Both the position numbers and the translations under genes were made by a program. A stretch of 64,000 bases of DNA from Haberlea rhodopensis (lineage: Eukaryota; Streptophyta; Magnoliopsida; Lamiales; Gesneriaceae): positions 3,329,043 to 3,393,042 of the forward strand of contig CAJQUN010000042.1 of assembly GCA_907163345.1 (NCBI GenBank), in the 5' to 3' direction. Of the stretch, positions 32,540-45,198 are shown piece after piece. Positions within the stretch are counted from its first letter, which is position 1. Every line of letters starts with the position of its first letter. Under the pieces are notes generated by a model that saw nothing but the letters and a program-made list of their open reading frames with translations, was not told the DNA's origin and made no database searches.

Positions 32540-34887
32540 TGTTGGGTTTTGATAACCCTGATAATTTGATTTTGATGTTAATAAAACTTGTTATTGTGTT
32601 GCTAACATATTTCATCAAGTGTGCAGTTTATAGGATATTTTACAGCTTGATGATGTGTTAAGGAATGACTTTGTCTTTGATTGCTAAAATGAGAATTCAA
32701 CATCCGTTGGATCCCGAGCGCTGCTGATTAAATTAATCATATCACATTGCTCGGATATCAAAATGATCTGATTAAAGGGGTTGGATAGCCAACTCAATTC
32801 TCTACAAATCGTATCTCATACCAGCAGACCTGATTCGAAGCTTTACATGACAAAAACATGTCTGCATGAGTCTGCTGGTGCAAAACTGAAACAACAGTAG
32901 ACAGATTGTAGCAACTATGGTATATTGGTCATAACTCTCAGCTCGTCTATTGAAACGGGACGATTCAGTATTTGTTGGAAAGATAAGATAAAGATCTTCA
33001 AATTATATTCAGAAGTTGAAGACTGAGTCGGACATTAAAGTATCAAAAAAGCTTCTGCAAGTCTCGTAATGTGCAGACAAAATCAGTAGACTTATAGCAG
33101 GAGTATCGCCTGGTATTTCAAGCATAACTCTCTCATACAAACCTGAATCAAGCGATTCTTGATTCCCAGAAATCAACGAATCAAAAGCCATAACCAAGAT
33201 AACAGAAGAGCATACTTTGGATATCAAAGTTGACAGCAGACTTCCCAACTTGAGCAGTAGACTCAACCAGTAGACGTCGACCAGCGGACTTCGAACCAGT
33301 AGAGGCCCGCGGACTCAACCAGTAGACTTGCAAGTATACCTACCCTACTATAGCAAAGCAACAAATTTTCAGAAATAGCCCAGAAACCGTAATATGACTG
33401 TTGGAAGCTCGGCAAACTTACCAAAATTCTCCCAACGGCTATATTCTTGTATCTAACGTATATATCATCATTTGAGGTAGGGATGGCAACGGGGCGGGTT
33501 TGGGACGGGTTTGGCCAATCCCAGGACCCGCCCCGCTACACATAAAACCCATACCCGCCCCGCCCCGCTTAGACCCGCCGGGTTCGCGGGTTTACCCACC
33601 CCGCCCCGCAAACAATTTTTTTTTTTTTATAAAAAAAAACAATTTGGTAGAAATTAATTTTGAAACACAAAAATTGAGTTTTGAGATTGAATTTAATGTT
33701 TTCCTCTAGTAAATATTTATAATAAGCATCGTAAAACTATCTTTAAACTATCAAATATTTATTATTTAGTTTTTATTCCATTCAAAATGTTCAACTTCTT
33801 TACCATAAACACATGAATTTTGATATGAAATTAAACAATAACACATTATTGTATAATCAAAGAAGTGAAATGTATATTCAATATTAATTTTTTTAAAAAA
33901 AAAATTTAAAAATGCATAGCGGGGCGGGTGCGGGGCGGGTTCGGCCAATCCCAGGACCCGCCCCGCCCCGCTTCCAAACCCGGTTGAAGCGGGTTTGGAC
34001 CCGCCCCGGCGGGTAGGGTTCAATACGGGTCCGGGTTTGGACCCGCCCCATTGCCATCCCTAATTTGAGGCTATATATACAAGCCTTGGAAACTCAAAAA
34101 CAACTGATTGAAGATCAATCCAAGCATTCTAAAGCAAAATCCACTTGTGATTCAAATGGGGACTTCAAAGACAAAGTTTGCTAAATGAACAGCACTCCCG
34201 AAACTTCTTGGCACCTCTTTCAAGTTTATATCAGATCTGCAACAAGATCAATTTTGCCATTATATTCACTCTATTTTTTGTATTAGAGAGCTTAAATAGA
34301 AAAGTGAATATCATTGTAACAGTTTGTGATTTATCACAACAGAGTGGGATAGTCTTTGCATGTGAGACTTTAAAGAACATGTTCTTTGTGATCTGTATGT
34401 ACTAGGACTTTAGGCTATCTTTGTAGTATTATCCTAAGTGGGGTTGTACAACGGGATTGTATTACTCAAAGTCTTCTAATGTATCCTTCCATTTGATGGA
34501 AGAACGGGAGACGTAAAAGAATTACACCACTTTGAACTTCCATAAACAAATACTTGTGTATTTCTTTATTGCATTTATTTGTCTTATTGTTTTTTATTAG
34601 CATTGAAGCATTTATGTGCTTGATAAAACACCAAAGTGTAGTTCACTAAGTGTTTGATAAAAATGTTTCAACCAAACTGTTTTTAAATATTTAGTTGCAT
34701 ATCTTTAAAATGATTCTCAAATGGTTAATCGGTTAAGAGCGGTTTAGGTCGAGTGTCTTCCGCTCGATTTTATAACCAAACTCGATATAATCTCTCGGTG
34801 CAATTATTTCAAGAATACGAGCTATTGAAGCTCAAGTTGGTTGAACTCGGATGTGGATTGACCACCCACCCCGAATCGATCCTAACA
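32540..34887 (+). repeat. LTR copy A, interrupted by a hAT MITE
   Basis: Without the 585-bp MITE and its 8-bp duplication this copy is about 1755 bp. Words such as GTTATTGTGTTGCTAACATA and the repeated CCAGTAGAC motifs are shared with copies B and C. Confidence 0.83.
33478..34062. mobile_element. hAT-type MITE (585 bp) with perfect 8-bp target duplication
   Basis: The ends are TAGGGATGGCAACGGGGCGG and its near-inverse CATTGCCATCCCTA. The target duplication ATTTGAGG is perfect at 33470-33477 and 34063-34070, and the uninterrupted site is seen in LTR copies B and C (ATTTGGAGC, ATTTGCGGC). Both ends carry GGGGCGGGT repeats inside the terminal repeat, with an AT-rich middle. There is no transposase. 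Clear hAT superfamily hallmarks. Confidence 0.93.
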
Positions 34888-35688
34888 AATAGTATCACAA
34901 ACATGTTGTTCTTGGAAATCATTTTAACCGATTTAAGCGAAATAAAGAAAATTTTTCATGAGCATGAAATATTTTCATTGCATATTTTTCAAGATTTTAT
35001 TGTAAAATTATTTTGATCATGAACCTCATTTTCATTGTATTCATTATGCACGAAAAATATTTTAAATCTATTCTAAACTTGTTTTTAATTTTAAAATTGT
35101 TATTTTGAGATTTTTCTAACAATTTTTGAAATATTGAGTTTTATGGCAGCTTGCAGCGACTTTGGGAAATTTGCATAACCTCTTGCTTGGATGTCTAAAT
35201 GACAAACCATTTCTTGCGTTGCAAACTAGACTTGAAGAGGATCGCACCGACATAGGTCTTGCAACCTAATTTTTCATAAGGAAAAACAGGTTATTCTGCA
35301 AAGTCGACTAATGTGTGCTGTCACAGAAAAGATGAAATGGATATTGTTGGGTTTTGTCAAGAAATTCAAGTGTGATGTCAAATATGTTGCACCCATCATC
35401 AAAAGATGTTTTTTTTTTCAAAAATGAATGTACATTGCATTTTTTTTTAAACTTTGTTTTAGGCTACTCTATTTGCCCATCACTTGCTCAATTTTCAAAC
35501 TTTTTAAAGTTATCGGAGATTTAATTCAATCTTTAAGGGGGGGAAACTTTTATGCGTATTCCTTTTTTATTCACACAAAAAAGGGTTTTCAATATGTTAA
35601 AATAAAAATATAATTTCTTGTTATGAAACATTATGGTTTAATGTTCATATTTTTATTCATGTTTTGTGATCATCAAAAATGTGGAGAT
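34888..35688 (+). other. Short interior of the copia-type element
   Basis: It starts with a degenerate primer site (AATAGTATCACAAAC) and ends with GTGGAGAT as polypurine tract. It is AT-rich without a gag or pol frame. GAAGAGGATCGCACCGACAT near 35235 stands out but encodes nothing recognisable. Confidence 0.6.
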
Positions 35689-37485
35689 TGTTGGGTTTTA
35701 GGAACCGGACTAATCTTGATTTTGATATTAACAAAACATGTTATTGTGTTGCTAACATATTTCATCAAGTGTGCAGTTTATAGATGATATTTTAGAGCTT
35801 GATGATGTGCTAAGGAATGACTTTGTGTTTGGTTGCTGAAATGAGCATTCAACCTCCGCTGGACCCTGAGTGCTGGTGACTAAATTGATCATATCTCATA
35901 GCTCGGTTATCAAAATGACCTAATTCCAAAGGGGTTGGATAGCCAACTCAATTTTATACAAGTCTTATTTCATACCAGCAGACCTGATTAGAAGGTTTAC
36001 ATGAGGAAAACATGTCTACAAAAGTATGGTGGTGCAAAACTGAAACAACAGCGGATAGATTGTAGCAGCTGTGGTATATTGGTCATAACTTGCAGCTCGC
36101 TTCTCGAAATTACGATTTAATATGGGTTGAAAAGATAAGACAAGACTTACAAATCATATTCAGAAGTCAAAGACTGAATCGGACGTTAAGATGGCAAAAA
36201 AGCTTCTCCAAGTCTCGTATTGTGCAAACAAAATCAGTACATTTACAGCAAGAGTACCGCCTCGTATTTTGAGCATAACTCTCTCATAAAAACTCAAAAT
36301 CAAGCAATTCTTGATTCCATGGAAATCTAAGAGAAAGGGATACAATTTCATGTTGATCACTTTGCTCAGGAATCAATGAATCAAGAGCCATAACCAAGAG
36401 AACATAACATCAGACTTTGGACAGCAAGGTTGGCAGCAAACTTCTCAACTTGAGCAGTAGACTCAACCAGTAGACATCGGCATGCGGACTTCAAACCAGT
36501 AGAGGTCATTGGACTCAACTAGTAGACTTGCAAGTAGACATACCCTACCGGAGCAAAACAATAAATTTCCAGACATAGCCCAAAAATCAGAATATGACCG
36601 TTGCAAGCTCGGGAAACTTACCAAAACTCTCCCAACGACTATATCTTGTATCTAACTTATATATCATTATTTGGAGCTATATATACAAGTCTTGAAATCT
36701 CAAAAACAACTGAATGAATGTCAATACGAGCATTCCAAAGCAAACCCACTTGGGATTCAAATGGGGAACTTCAAAGAAAAAGTTCGCTAAATATAGAACA
36801 CTCCCCAAACCTTTTGGCACCTCTTTCAAGTTTCTATCAGATCTGCTACGAGATGATTTGTGCTTTTGTATTCACTCTATTCATTGAATTTGTGAGCTAA
36901 ATAGAAGAGTGGATATCAGTGTAACATTTGGTGATTTATCACAACTGGGTGATGTCTTTCCATGCGAGACATTAAAGAACATGCTTTGTGTGTTCTGTGT
37001 AAGCTAGGAGTATATGCTATCTTTGTAGTATTAGTATAAGTGGGGTTTTCAACGGGATTGTATCACTCAAAGTCTTCTAGTGTATCCTTTCATGAGATAG
37101 AATAATGGGGAGACATAGAAGGATTACACCACCTTCAAACTTCCATAAACAAATACTTGTGCATTTACTTTATTGCATTTATTTAACTTACTGTTTTGAT
37201 TAGCACTTGAAGCATTTTTGTGTTTGATAAATTACCAAAGTGTAGCTCACTAAGTGTTTGATAAAATATTTCAACCAAACTATTTTTACATATTTTACTT
37301 GCATATCTTTAAAATGATTCTCAAATGGTTAATATAGAGTAGTTAATCGAGTATCTTCCGCTCGATTTTGAAACCGAACTCGATATAATCTCTCGTGTAA
37401 TTATTTCAAGAACACGAGCTATTGAAGCTCAAGTTGGTTGAACTCGGATGTGGATTGATCATCCACTCCCGAATCGATCCTAAAA
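35689..37485 (+). repeat. LTR copy B
   Basis: About 1.8 kb, aligned to copies A and C over its full length with many substitutions. The end is altered (CCTAAAA). Confidence 0.82.
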
Positions 37486-37566
37486 ATTTGGTTTCTTGTT
37501 ATGCAACATTGTGGTTTAATATTCATATTTTTATTCAAGTTTTGTGATCATAAAAAATTGGAAGAT

Positions 37567-39374
37567 TGTTTGCTTTGGGAACCCGAATAATCTTGATTTT
37601 GATGTTAACAAAACTTGTTATTGTGTTGGTAACATATTTCATCAAGTGTGCAGTTTATAGATAATATTTTAGAGCTTGATGGTGTGCTAAGGAATGACTT
37701 TGTGTTTGGTTGCTGAAATGAGATTTCAACTTCTGTTGGACTCCGAGCGCTGCTGACTAAATTGATCATATATCATAACTCGGACATCGAAACAACCCGA
37801 TTTCAATGGGTTGGATTGCCAACTCAATTCTCTACAAGTCATATCATACAAGCAGACCTGATTCGAAGGTTTATATGACTAAAACATGTTTGCAAGAGTC
37901 TGCTAGTGCAAAGATGAAACAACAGCGAACAAATTGTAGCAACTGTGGTATATTGGCCATAACTCTCAGCTCGCTTATCAAAACGAGACGATTCTGTATG
38001 TGTTAAAAGATAAGACAAAGATCTACAAATCATATTCAGAAGTCGAAGACTGAATCGACGTTAAGATGGCCAAAAAGCTTCTACAAATCTCATATTGTGC
38101 AGACGAAATCAGTAGACTTACAGCATGAGTATTGTCTTGTATTCGTGCATAACTCTCTCATATAAACTTGAAATAGAGAGATTATTGATTCCACGAAAAG
38201 CTAAGAGAAAGTGCTACAACTTTCATATTGATCATTTTGCCCATAAATCAACAAATCAAGAGCCATAACCAAGAGAACAGAACAACAGACTTTGGATAGC
38301 AAGGTTGGCACCAGACTTCTCAACTTGAGCAATACTCAACCAGTAGACATCGACCAGCGGACTTCGAACCAGTAGAGGTCAGCGGACTTTGAAACAAACG
38401 AGGTCAGTGGACTTCGAACTAGTAGAGGTCAGCGGACTCGACCAGTACACTTGCAAGTAGACCTACGGAGCAAAACAACAAACTTCCAGAAATAGCCAAG
38501 AAACAAGAATATGACCGTTGAAAGCTCGGGAAATTTACCAAAACTCTCCCAATGGTTATATCCTGTATCTAACGTATATATCATTATTTGCGGCTATATA
38601 TACGTGTTGGAAGCTCAAAAACAGTTAATTGAAGATCAATCCAAACATTCCAAAGCAAACCCACTTGAGATTCAAATGGTGAACTTCAAAGACAAAGTTT
38701 GTTAAATGAAGAGCACTCCACAAACCTCTTGGCACCTCTTTCAAGTTTATATCAGATCTGCAACGAGATCATTTGTATCCTTATATTCACTATATTCTTT
38801 GTATTCGAGAGCTTAAATAGAAGAACGAATATGATTGTAACAGTTGGTGATTTATCACAACTGAGTGATATGGTCATGCAAGACTCTAACACATGTTCTT
38901 TGTGATCTGTGTGGGCTAGAAGTTTAGGCTGTCTTTATGGTATATACTCAAAGTCTTCTAGTGTATCCTTCCATTCGATGGATAATGGGAGACGTGGAAG
39001 AATTACACCACATTTGAACTTGCATAAACAAATACTTGTGTACTTATTTTATTGCATTTATTTACCTTATTGTTTTGGTTAGCATTGTTGAAGCATTTAT
39101 GCGCTTGATAAAACACCAAAGTTTAGCTAACTAAGTGTTTGATAAAATACTTCAACCAAAATATTTTTACATATTTTACTTGCATATCTTTAAAATGATT
39201 CTCAAATGGTGAATCAGTTATAGAGCGGGTTATGTCGAGTGTCTTCTGCTCGGTTTTGTAACCAAACTCGATATAATCTCTCGATGCAACTATTTCAAAA
39301 ACACGAGCTATTGAAGCTCAAGTTGGTTGAACTCGGATGTTGATTTGTCGTACATCCCCCAATTGATCCTAACA
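37567..39374 (+). repeat. LTR copy C
   Basis: About 1.8 kb. It has an extra expansion of the AGTAGAGGTCAGCGGACT motif near 38370-38440 relative to A and B, and ends CCTAACA. Confidence 0.82.
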
Positions 39375-40030
39375 AATGTTTAGTTTATCGTAAATTATAA
39401 AAGATGTGAATCATTTAAATTTTTTTAAATATTTTCTTATAATTTTGGGTTATTGTTCTTTTTGGGCATTTCTTGTTTTTTTAGATGTTTCATTAATTTT
39501 TTTTATGTTGGACATTTGGTTTGATCTGATTTCTAAAGTTAGACATGTTATATTGGTGTAATATTATTGTGAAAAACTAGAAACTATAGCAAATATATGG
39601 TATATATATATTTTACAAAAATTAAATAGATGTTACATAATGCTGACATCATGACTGGTTGAACCAATGATTCAATCGGCCGATCCGCTGAACCTGTAAC
39701 CAGTAAGGGCACCGGTTTCATGCCGGTCAAGTTTTGAAAACACTATTTAAAATTGGTTCAACCGGCTGATCCGCTTGAACTTGTAACAATTAAGGGCATC
39801 TGTTTAATGCCGGTCAGGTTTTGAAAACATTATTTAAAACTCATAATTTAAAGACATTGGGTGTGATTCTAATTAGTTTGCAAATCTACAGATGTAATGG
39901 ACATAAATTGTTGCCTTTTGTGAATGTCCTTTACGTATACAGACCATAAAATTCCACCGACTGCGAATACAAATTGGAACTATGACTAAATCACCCTTAA
40001 ATCAATTTATAATTATCAATTATACTTTAA
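39375..40030. other. AT-rich intergenic DNA
   Basis: Apart from the tandem unit above nothing is recognisable. It ends in the TAA target site of the Harbinger element. Confidence 0.45.
39645..39838. repeat. Two tandem copies of a ~95-bp unit
   Basis: GATCCGCTGAACCTGTAACC...GGTCAAGTTTTGAAAACA and GATCCGCTTGAACTTGTAAC...GGTCAGGTTTTGAAAACA follow each other with about 85 percent agreement by eye. Non-coding. Confidence 0.75.
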
Positions 40031-40614
40031 GGGTGCGTTTGGATGGATGGGTTTGGATTTGGGAAGGGATACCAAATCAAAACATTTGAAATCTATAGTT
40101 TTGAAATTCTAATTTTATAAAATTCATTATTTGGTTGAACATGAATTTTCAAAATGGATTTTAAATACTTTGATTTAAAATTCATTGTTTGCCTAAAAAA
40201 TTATAGGATTTCAAATATAAAAAAACACTATCCTATTTTTATACACATATTATAAAATTAAAACAAGTATTATAGTAATTGAGTAATCATTTTTGAATCA
40301 ACAAAATATAAGCGGTGACATGTATCGAAGTATTATAGTAATTGAGTAATCAAGTTTTGAATTTTAAATTCATACTTGTATCTTTTTTCTAATGTGTCAA
40401 ACTTCTCCAATAATAAATTTTTTTATAGAATCAAATAAGAAATAACAAAGTTCCAACATCCGACAAGCATTAATAAAATATATCAGCGTAATAAAAAATA
40501 AAAATAAACATAAAGCAAGAGACTAACAATAAGATTGTTATAACACTTTTACTTGCAAATTTCAAACAATAGTTTTAGACAACAAATTAAATGAGCAAAT
40601 TCAAACACAACTAA

Positions 40615-41922
40615 GTTCCACGTCGAGCCCGATATTCCTCAACCATTTGCATTGCCAAAGCTTCTCGAAACAATGTCCATTCTGTTGTTCTTCAGACAGT
40701 CGTTATTTGTTCTACATCATCCGAATCATTGTAAGTGACAACTCTGTTTTCTAATTCTTGGTCTACTTCATCCAGCAATGGATCTTGTGGCATCTCATCA
40801 CGCATAAAGTTATGCATAATGCAACAAGCATTGATAATTCTAATTTGAGTCTTTAGACTATAAAAGCTAGCAATGCGTAAAATTGCCCATCTTTTTTTTT
40901 TAACAAACCAAAACTCCGTTCAATTACATTTCGTGCAGAAGGGTGTCGAATATTGGACAATTCTTTATAATTTCTTGGAGTGTTTCCTCTCCAATCGTTG
41001 AGATGATAACGAGTTGCTCTGAAAGGGGCAAGAAAACCAGGACCATTCTTGTATCCATCATCAACAAGGTAATATTCATCTATACAAAGTTTACAAAAAT
41101 ATACAATTAGACATTAAAAACTTACCAAAAAAATATTACATCAACTCAGAGTATTTTCAACCTACCCTTATTAACTTTTAAGCCATTATGTCTATGTAAA
41201 GCATCACGTAGTACTCGAGCATCTGAAGTAGATCCCTCCCATCCAGGTAACACATAGAGATTTCAAATTAGCATCACATGCCCTAGCACATTCTTACATA
41301 GATCACTTTTTCTACTCCTATATCGACTTCGATCTTAAGCTGGGACTGTGAGTTTAACAAATGTTCCATCTAAAGCCCCCACTGCATTCTATAATTTTAC
41401 CATCAGTTAGTTCAATGAAGTAAATGTAGAGACATAACATACGCAATTAATTTGAAATTTGAAATTTACCGGGAACCATTTCCACTTCTCAAAGTCTATT
41501 TCTAGGCGTATTCCACTAGATTGTTGATTGATGTAAAGCTTTCCTATTTTCAACACTACCCGCAAAACTGTATGAAATTGCCTACAGATGGTTTCTCCAG
41601 AGTGTCCAAATATAGCTCTAATAGTACTATTTTTTTGGTCATGTCCAACAATATGCAAGAAATATGCCACAATTTCTTCTAATGTTACATTTTTTGTACC
41701 AATCAAATCTCCTTCGCAACGCAATATATCGCACAATCTAATAAATCCTCTAACAGTTACTCGTAGTTGGGTTATACAAGTGGGATCGTGACTTAAACAT
41801 CTCATCCAGACTGACCTCTGTTGAGCACTTATATCATTATCATTTACTGACAAATCTTTGATTATGTTTTTTCGATGATACAAAGCTCCAATAGTTCCAA
41901 TAAGAAGATTTAATAATAACAT
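40615..41922 (-). pseudogene. HARBI1-like (DDE_Tnp_4) transposase, broken
   Basis: The N-terminal part is a 171-codon frame (41922-41407) with SHDPTCITQLRVTVRGFIRL and GHSGETICRQFHTVLRVVLK, the helix-turn-helix-like region of plant PIF transposases. After an intron-like stretch, GALDGTFVKL (41350-41390, first catalytic Asp) is followed by a stop, then VLPGWEGSTSDARVLRDALH, then YLVDDGYKNGPGFLAPFRAT (second Asp) near 41060, and SARNVIERSFGLLKKKRWAI (catalytic Glu) near 40910, ending EYRARRGT and a stop near 40615. All three catalytic acids remain but stops and frame changes break the chain. The active form cuts and joins DNA at TWA sites. Confidence 0.85.
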
Positions 41923-41939
41923 AATTATTTATGTCTCTT

Positions 41940-43090
41940 CGTCATTCTTTTCAAGTCCATCTCTTGAACGTTTTCTTCCAATATGTATATCTTTTTCAAT
42001 GATATCCATTTACCCCTTATTTATTCAAACCACAACAAACATACTCATCTTTTTTCTGTCATTGAAACATATTTGATTTAAGCAGAAGTGCGTGGCTTGT
42101 TGAATTGTTATATAAGAGAACAAACTGGTTTGAAGTATCGTTTCAGTAAGAGAGGCAAAAAATGCATCATAGATGTTATAAAGTTACAGTGAAGCAACCA
42201 TACAGAGCCAAATATCATACAAAAACTAAATCATTATGCGTACAAGCCTTACATATGCACAATTAAATTTTAACATAAGTACGATCTGCTTTGTGTGAAA
42301 TTAGATTCATTTTTTTTTTCTGAAGAACATATAAAGTATCAGAAGACAAACCCGAGGTGTTTGGCTGTTTGAATATGAATTTCTGGTACATTGCTGAGTT
42401 ATACAAACAAAACAAAAAAACTTTATTTCTTGACAATCAAAGAAACAAAAAAAAACAACATAATTGTAAGCGCAGTAACACTATAATGGAATAAGATCCA
42501 ACTTTCCTTCAGACAAAAATGAAAAGTCAATGATTTCAAAAATTCTAAAAACAAAAGAGGAAAAATTTCCTGAAGTCGATTATCAACAACATAACCAAAT
42601 GCAAGACATCAGCGAACAGAAACACAAGATGTAGTAGACCCAAACAACACACTGCACAAAGTATAATAGATTACTAAAATACAAACTATTAAGAACTTCT
42701 CCAAACAGCAGATTAAATGCTGAACCATTGAACTTGTACTTTTGGGTACTTTGCAAGGTAAGCGCAAATTTACTAGTTTCCAGAGATTTCAGTGTAAATA
42801 AATGAAGTCAGACGAAACACATGTACCTCTAGCGAACGAAACGACGGGTGGAATGTGGGCCCAAGACAGCGCCGGAGATTTCAGAAGAGAAGCCGAAGCT
42901 ATGGAGTAAAATTAAATGGAACGCAAGAGAACACGAGGGTGTGATTAGTGAAGAAGAGGCCGAATGAAGGTCAGATTGGGGATTTCAAATGACGGGTGAG
43001 TAGAGTGTATTTCATATCCAGTTGAAATATATGGGCTTGGATTTGAAATTTGAATCAACCCAATCTAGTTTTGCAACCAAACAGATTGAA
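41940..43090. other. Non-coding right part of the Harbinger element
   Basis: 1.1 kb without a credible frame. The Myb-like partner gene expected here is absent or decayed beyond recognition. Confidence 0.5.
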
Positions 43091-43493
43091 TGGATTTGGG
43101 CTGTAGATTTGAAATCCAAATCAGCCCAAATCCATCCATCCAAACGGGCCCTAAGACAATTTATTTCTTAGGGAAAATTTCGGGCCGGTATCAGAACATA
43201 AAAGTTTTTTCGGCCCAGTCCACCAAATTATTTGCCTTTCATTTAAGTCCGATTGATCGCAAATTACTAAATTACCCTCGTCTTCTTCCCTTACATTCAA
43301 CGTCGAAAACTTTCTGCATATTTACTATCATCGCGCCTCTTCTTCTTCTTCAACGCTAAAAAAAATTTCAGTCATTCCTCCAACATTTTCATCGATATCG
43401 TTCAAAGAATCCTATAAGTTTTCAAAAATTTAATCGAAATCGTACAAGTAAATTACTGTAATTTTGCCAAACCTTCTGAGGCGAAAACCTAAA

Positions 43494-44588
43494 ATGGCTC
43501 CAAAATCAAAGAAGATTCCTCAAACCAAACCACCAACAAACATCAAGGGAAAGAAAAAAGGTGCTCCAAAATCTGGTAATCAAATCTAGGGTTTTCACAT
43601 ATTAAACTATTTCTTAATCATTAATCTAGGGTTTCCACATTTTAAACTATTTGTTTGCTACTGTAAGTTCTTGTGTCTATAATGCATGAGTACTATTGAA
43701 TACCTTATGAACACCACCGCATTTAGAAATGTTTGTAGTTTTTGTATTCTTAATTAACATGAGTCTATCGGTGCATGTGTATTATACATGCACCGATATA
43801 AAACATTGCATTCATATATAACATGTAAATATTTTATACATTTGTTTCTATCGGTGCATGTCATATACATGCACCGATAGTTCTTTACATGCACCAATTG
43901 TACATACATGCACCGACATGCACTGTTATAAAACATTGCATTTATCCAACATGTAAATATTTGACATTTGTTTCTATCGGTGCATGTGATATACATGCAC
44001 CGGAAGTTCTTTACATGCACCAATTGTACATACATGCACCTACGGGCTATCTACATGCACCGAAGAAGTCAATTTATTAAATTCATTGTTTTAGTTTTTT
44101 AACTAACATTTAATTTTCTCTCAGTTACACCTACATCATCACCAAGCTCAGAAGAAATTACAAAAAGATGGAATAAACAAACCACATATCGGGCCAACCT
44201 ACATGCAGTTATAACAGAGATAAATGCACTTGAACTCAGTCAAGTTCACATCAGAGTGCTAATGAAGACACCGTTCTGGCCTTTACTGAACTCCATTTTT
44301 TCCAACACAATTGTCCTCGATCATTGCAAAAAGCGTGACATATTAGTAAAAGACATCATTGGCTGCTTCAACAGAAATACTCAAGATTTCACATTCGGAT
44401 CATATACAATGAAAATCAGGACAAATGATGTGCGTATACTCTTTGGAATAAGAGATGGTAAAGAAGACATTGATATGCAGCTTCAGCAACTACTCTATCT
44501 TTATTATTTTTCACATAGTTGTAATCAAACCCAACCTCCATGGAATATTTACTCAACTCACTTCGAAACTCTTCAACACCACCTCTAA
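43494..44588 (+). pseudogene. Plant mobile domain / DUF1985-like protein, 5' part only
   Basis: Exon 1 is 43494-43575 (MAPKSKKIPQTKPP, Lys-rich, ends phase 1 before GTAATC). The intron holds the palindrome cluster. Exon 2 starts 44125 after CTCTCAG and reads VTPTSSPSSEEITKRWNKQT, then LMKTPFWPLLNSIFSNTIVL and TFGSYTMKIRTNDVRILFGI. This matches the domain found beside Ulp1-type proteases in plant Mutator-like elements. From about 44465 the frame is only the antisense of the transposase piece, so the natural protein is cut off there. Its function in transposition is not known. Confidence 0.72.
43763..44060. repeat. Palindromes of the TATCGGTGCATGT type in the MULE intron
   Basis: Inverted units with arms TATCGGTGCATGT / ACATGCACCGATA occur at 43766-43798, 43848-43880 and 43974-44003. 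Single arms (TACATGCACCAA, ACATGCACCGAC) lie between and after them. The neighbouring sequence (ATAAAACATTGCAT...AACATGTAAATATTT...ACATTTGTTTC) is itself repeated, so the block expanded with its spacers. Confidence 0.88.
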
Positions 44589-45198
44589 ATACTTGACCCA
44601 CCCTACTAATAATTGATGACCATCCAGAACATAACAACAACTTCTCATTGCCTTTAATATTGCATCTTCGATATTCTGAATCAAGTCCTAGACCTGATGG
44701 TGAACTGCAAATTTGTTTTGTCGATATATGTGCACCACCTGATTCTATTGATGGGTGTAAATCACGGGCAGAAATAGACTCTATAGGTTCATGTATATTG
44801 CGTATACCGCTTGACTCTGTCAAAAAGTTTATACCACAAGCAATTCTGTCTACCGGTGCATGTATGTCACATGCACCTCTAGACACAATCGGTAAACTAC
44901 CACCACATTCATCAACAGACCTCAACAATGAAGCATTACAATCAACAACATGCACTGTCAACAAGCAAAGATTGATCATCTTACACAACAAAAACATATT
45001 TCTCATATCAATCGCATTACTCAAACAACAATTAGGATGCCCATCGATTGAGTATTTGAAACAAAATTCATCGGCATTCATATCACACCACTTAGCAGAT
45101 GCACAGCCTATTAAATCACTGAATTCGAAACCGGGATTAACATTCAAAACCAGTGTTTCCTCTCTAAATTTAAAAAGAATCATGATTTCATTATCCAT
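44416..45198 (-). pseudogene. Mutator-type transposase, N-terminal fragment, with palindrome-derived peptide repeats
   Basis: The frame starts MDNEIMILFKFREETLVLN (a PB1-like MuDR N-terminus), followed by DLIGCASAKWCDMN and MRNMFLLCKMINLCLLTVHV. The end, GVEEFRSELSKYSMEVGFDY then NYVKNNKDRVVAEAAYQCL, is the start of the conserved MuDR domain. The zinc ribbon, catalytic DDE core and SWIM finger are absent; the frame runs into the deletion junction at about 44465. Residues about 108-150 hold degenerate repeats, GACDIHAPVDR, GIRNIHEPIES and SARDLHPSIES, the first translated from a 37-bp palindrome at 44848-44884. Confidence 0.78.
44848..44884. repeat. Palindrome inside the transposase reading frame
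   Basis: GTCTACCGGTGCATGTATGT on the plus strand, followed by CACATGCACCTCTAGAC. Near-perfect inverted arms of the same family as the intronic units. On the minus strand it is read in frame as GACDIHAPVD. Confidence 0.88.

Larger units (their letters stand above)
32540..39374 (+). mobile_element. Non-autonomous copia-type element with three LTR copies
   Basis: Three related 1.75-1.8-kb LTRs (32540-34887, 35689-37485, 37567-39374) start TGTTG/TGTTT and end CCTAACA or a close variant. After the first LTR the sequence TAGTATCACAAAC resembles the Met-tRNA primer site. The only interior is 0.8 kb of non-coding DNA (34888-35688). The last about 80 bp of that interior, ending in GTGGAGAT or GGAAGAT, precede both the second and the third LTR. 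This LTR-interior-LTR-tail-LTR layout is expected from unequal recombination between elements. No pol gene is present. Confidence 0.82.
40031..43151 (-). mobile_element. PIF/Harbinger DNA transposon with decayed transposase
   Basis: The left end reads GGGTGCGTTTGGATGGATGG; the inverse of the right end reads GGGCCCGTTTGGATGGATGG. The 3-bp target duplication TAA (40028-40030 and 43152-43154) is the superfamily standard. Subterminal words such as GATTTGAAATCCAAAT recur near both ends. A HARBI1-like transposase lies on the minus strand. The second gene usual in these elements, a Myb-like protein, is not readable in 41940-43080. Confidence 0.92.
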
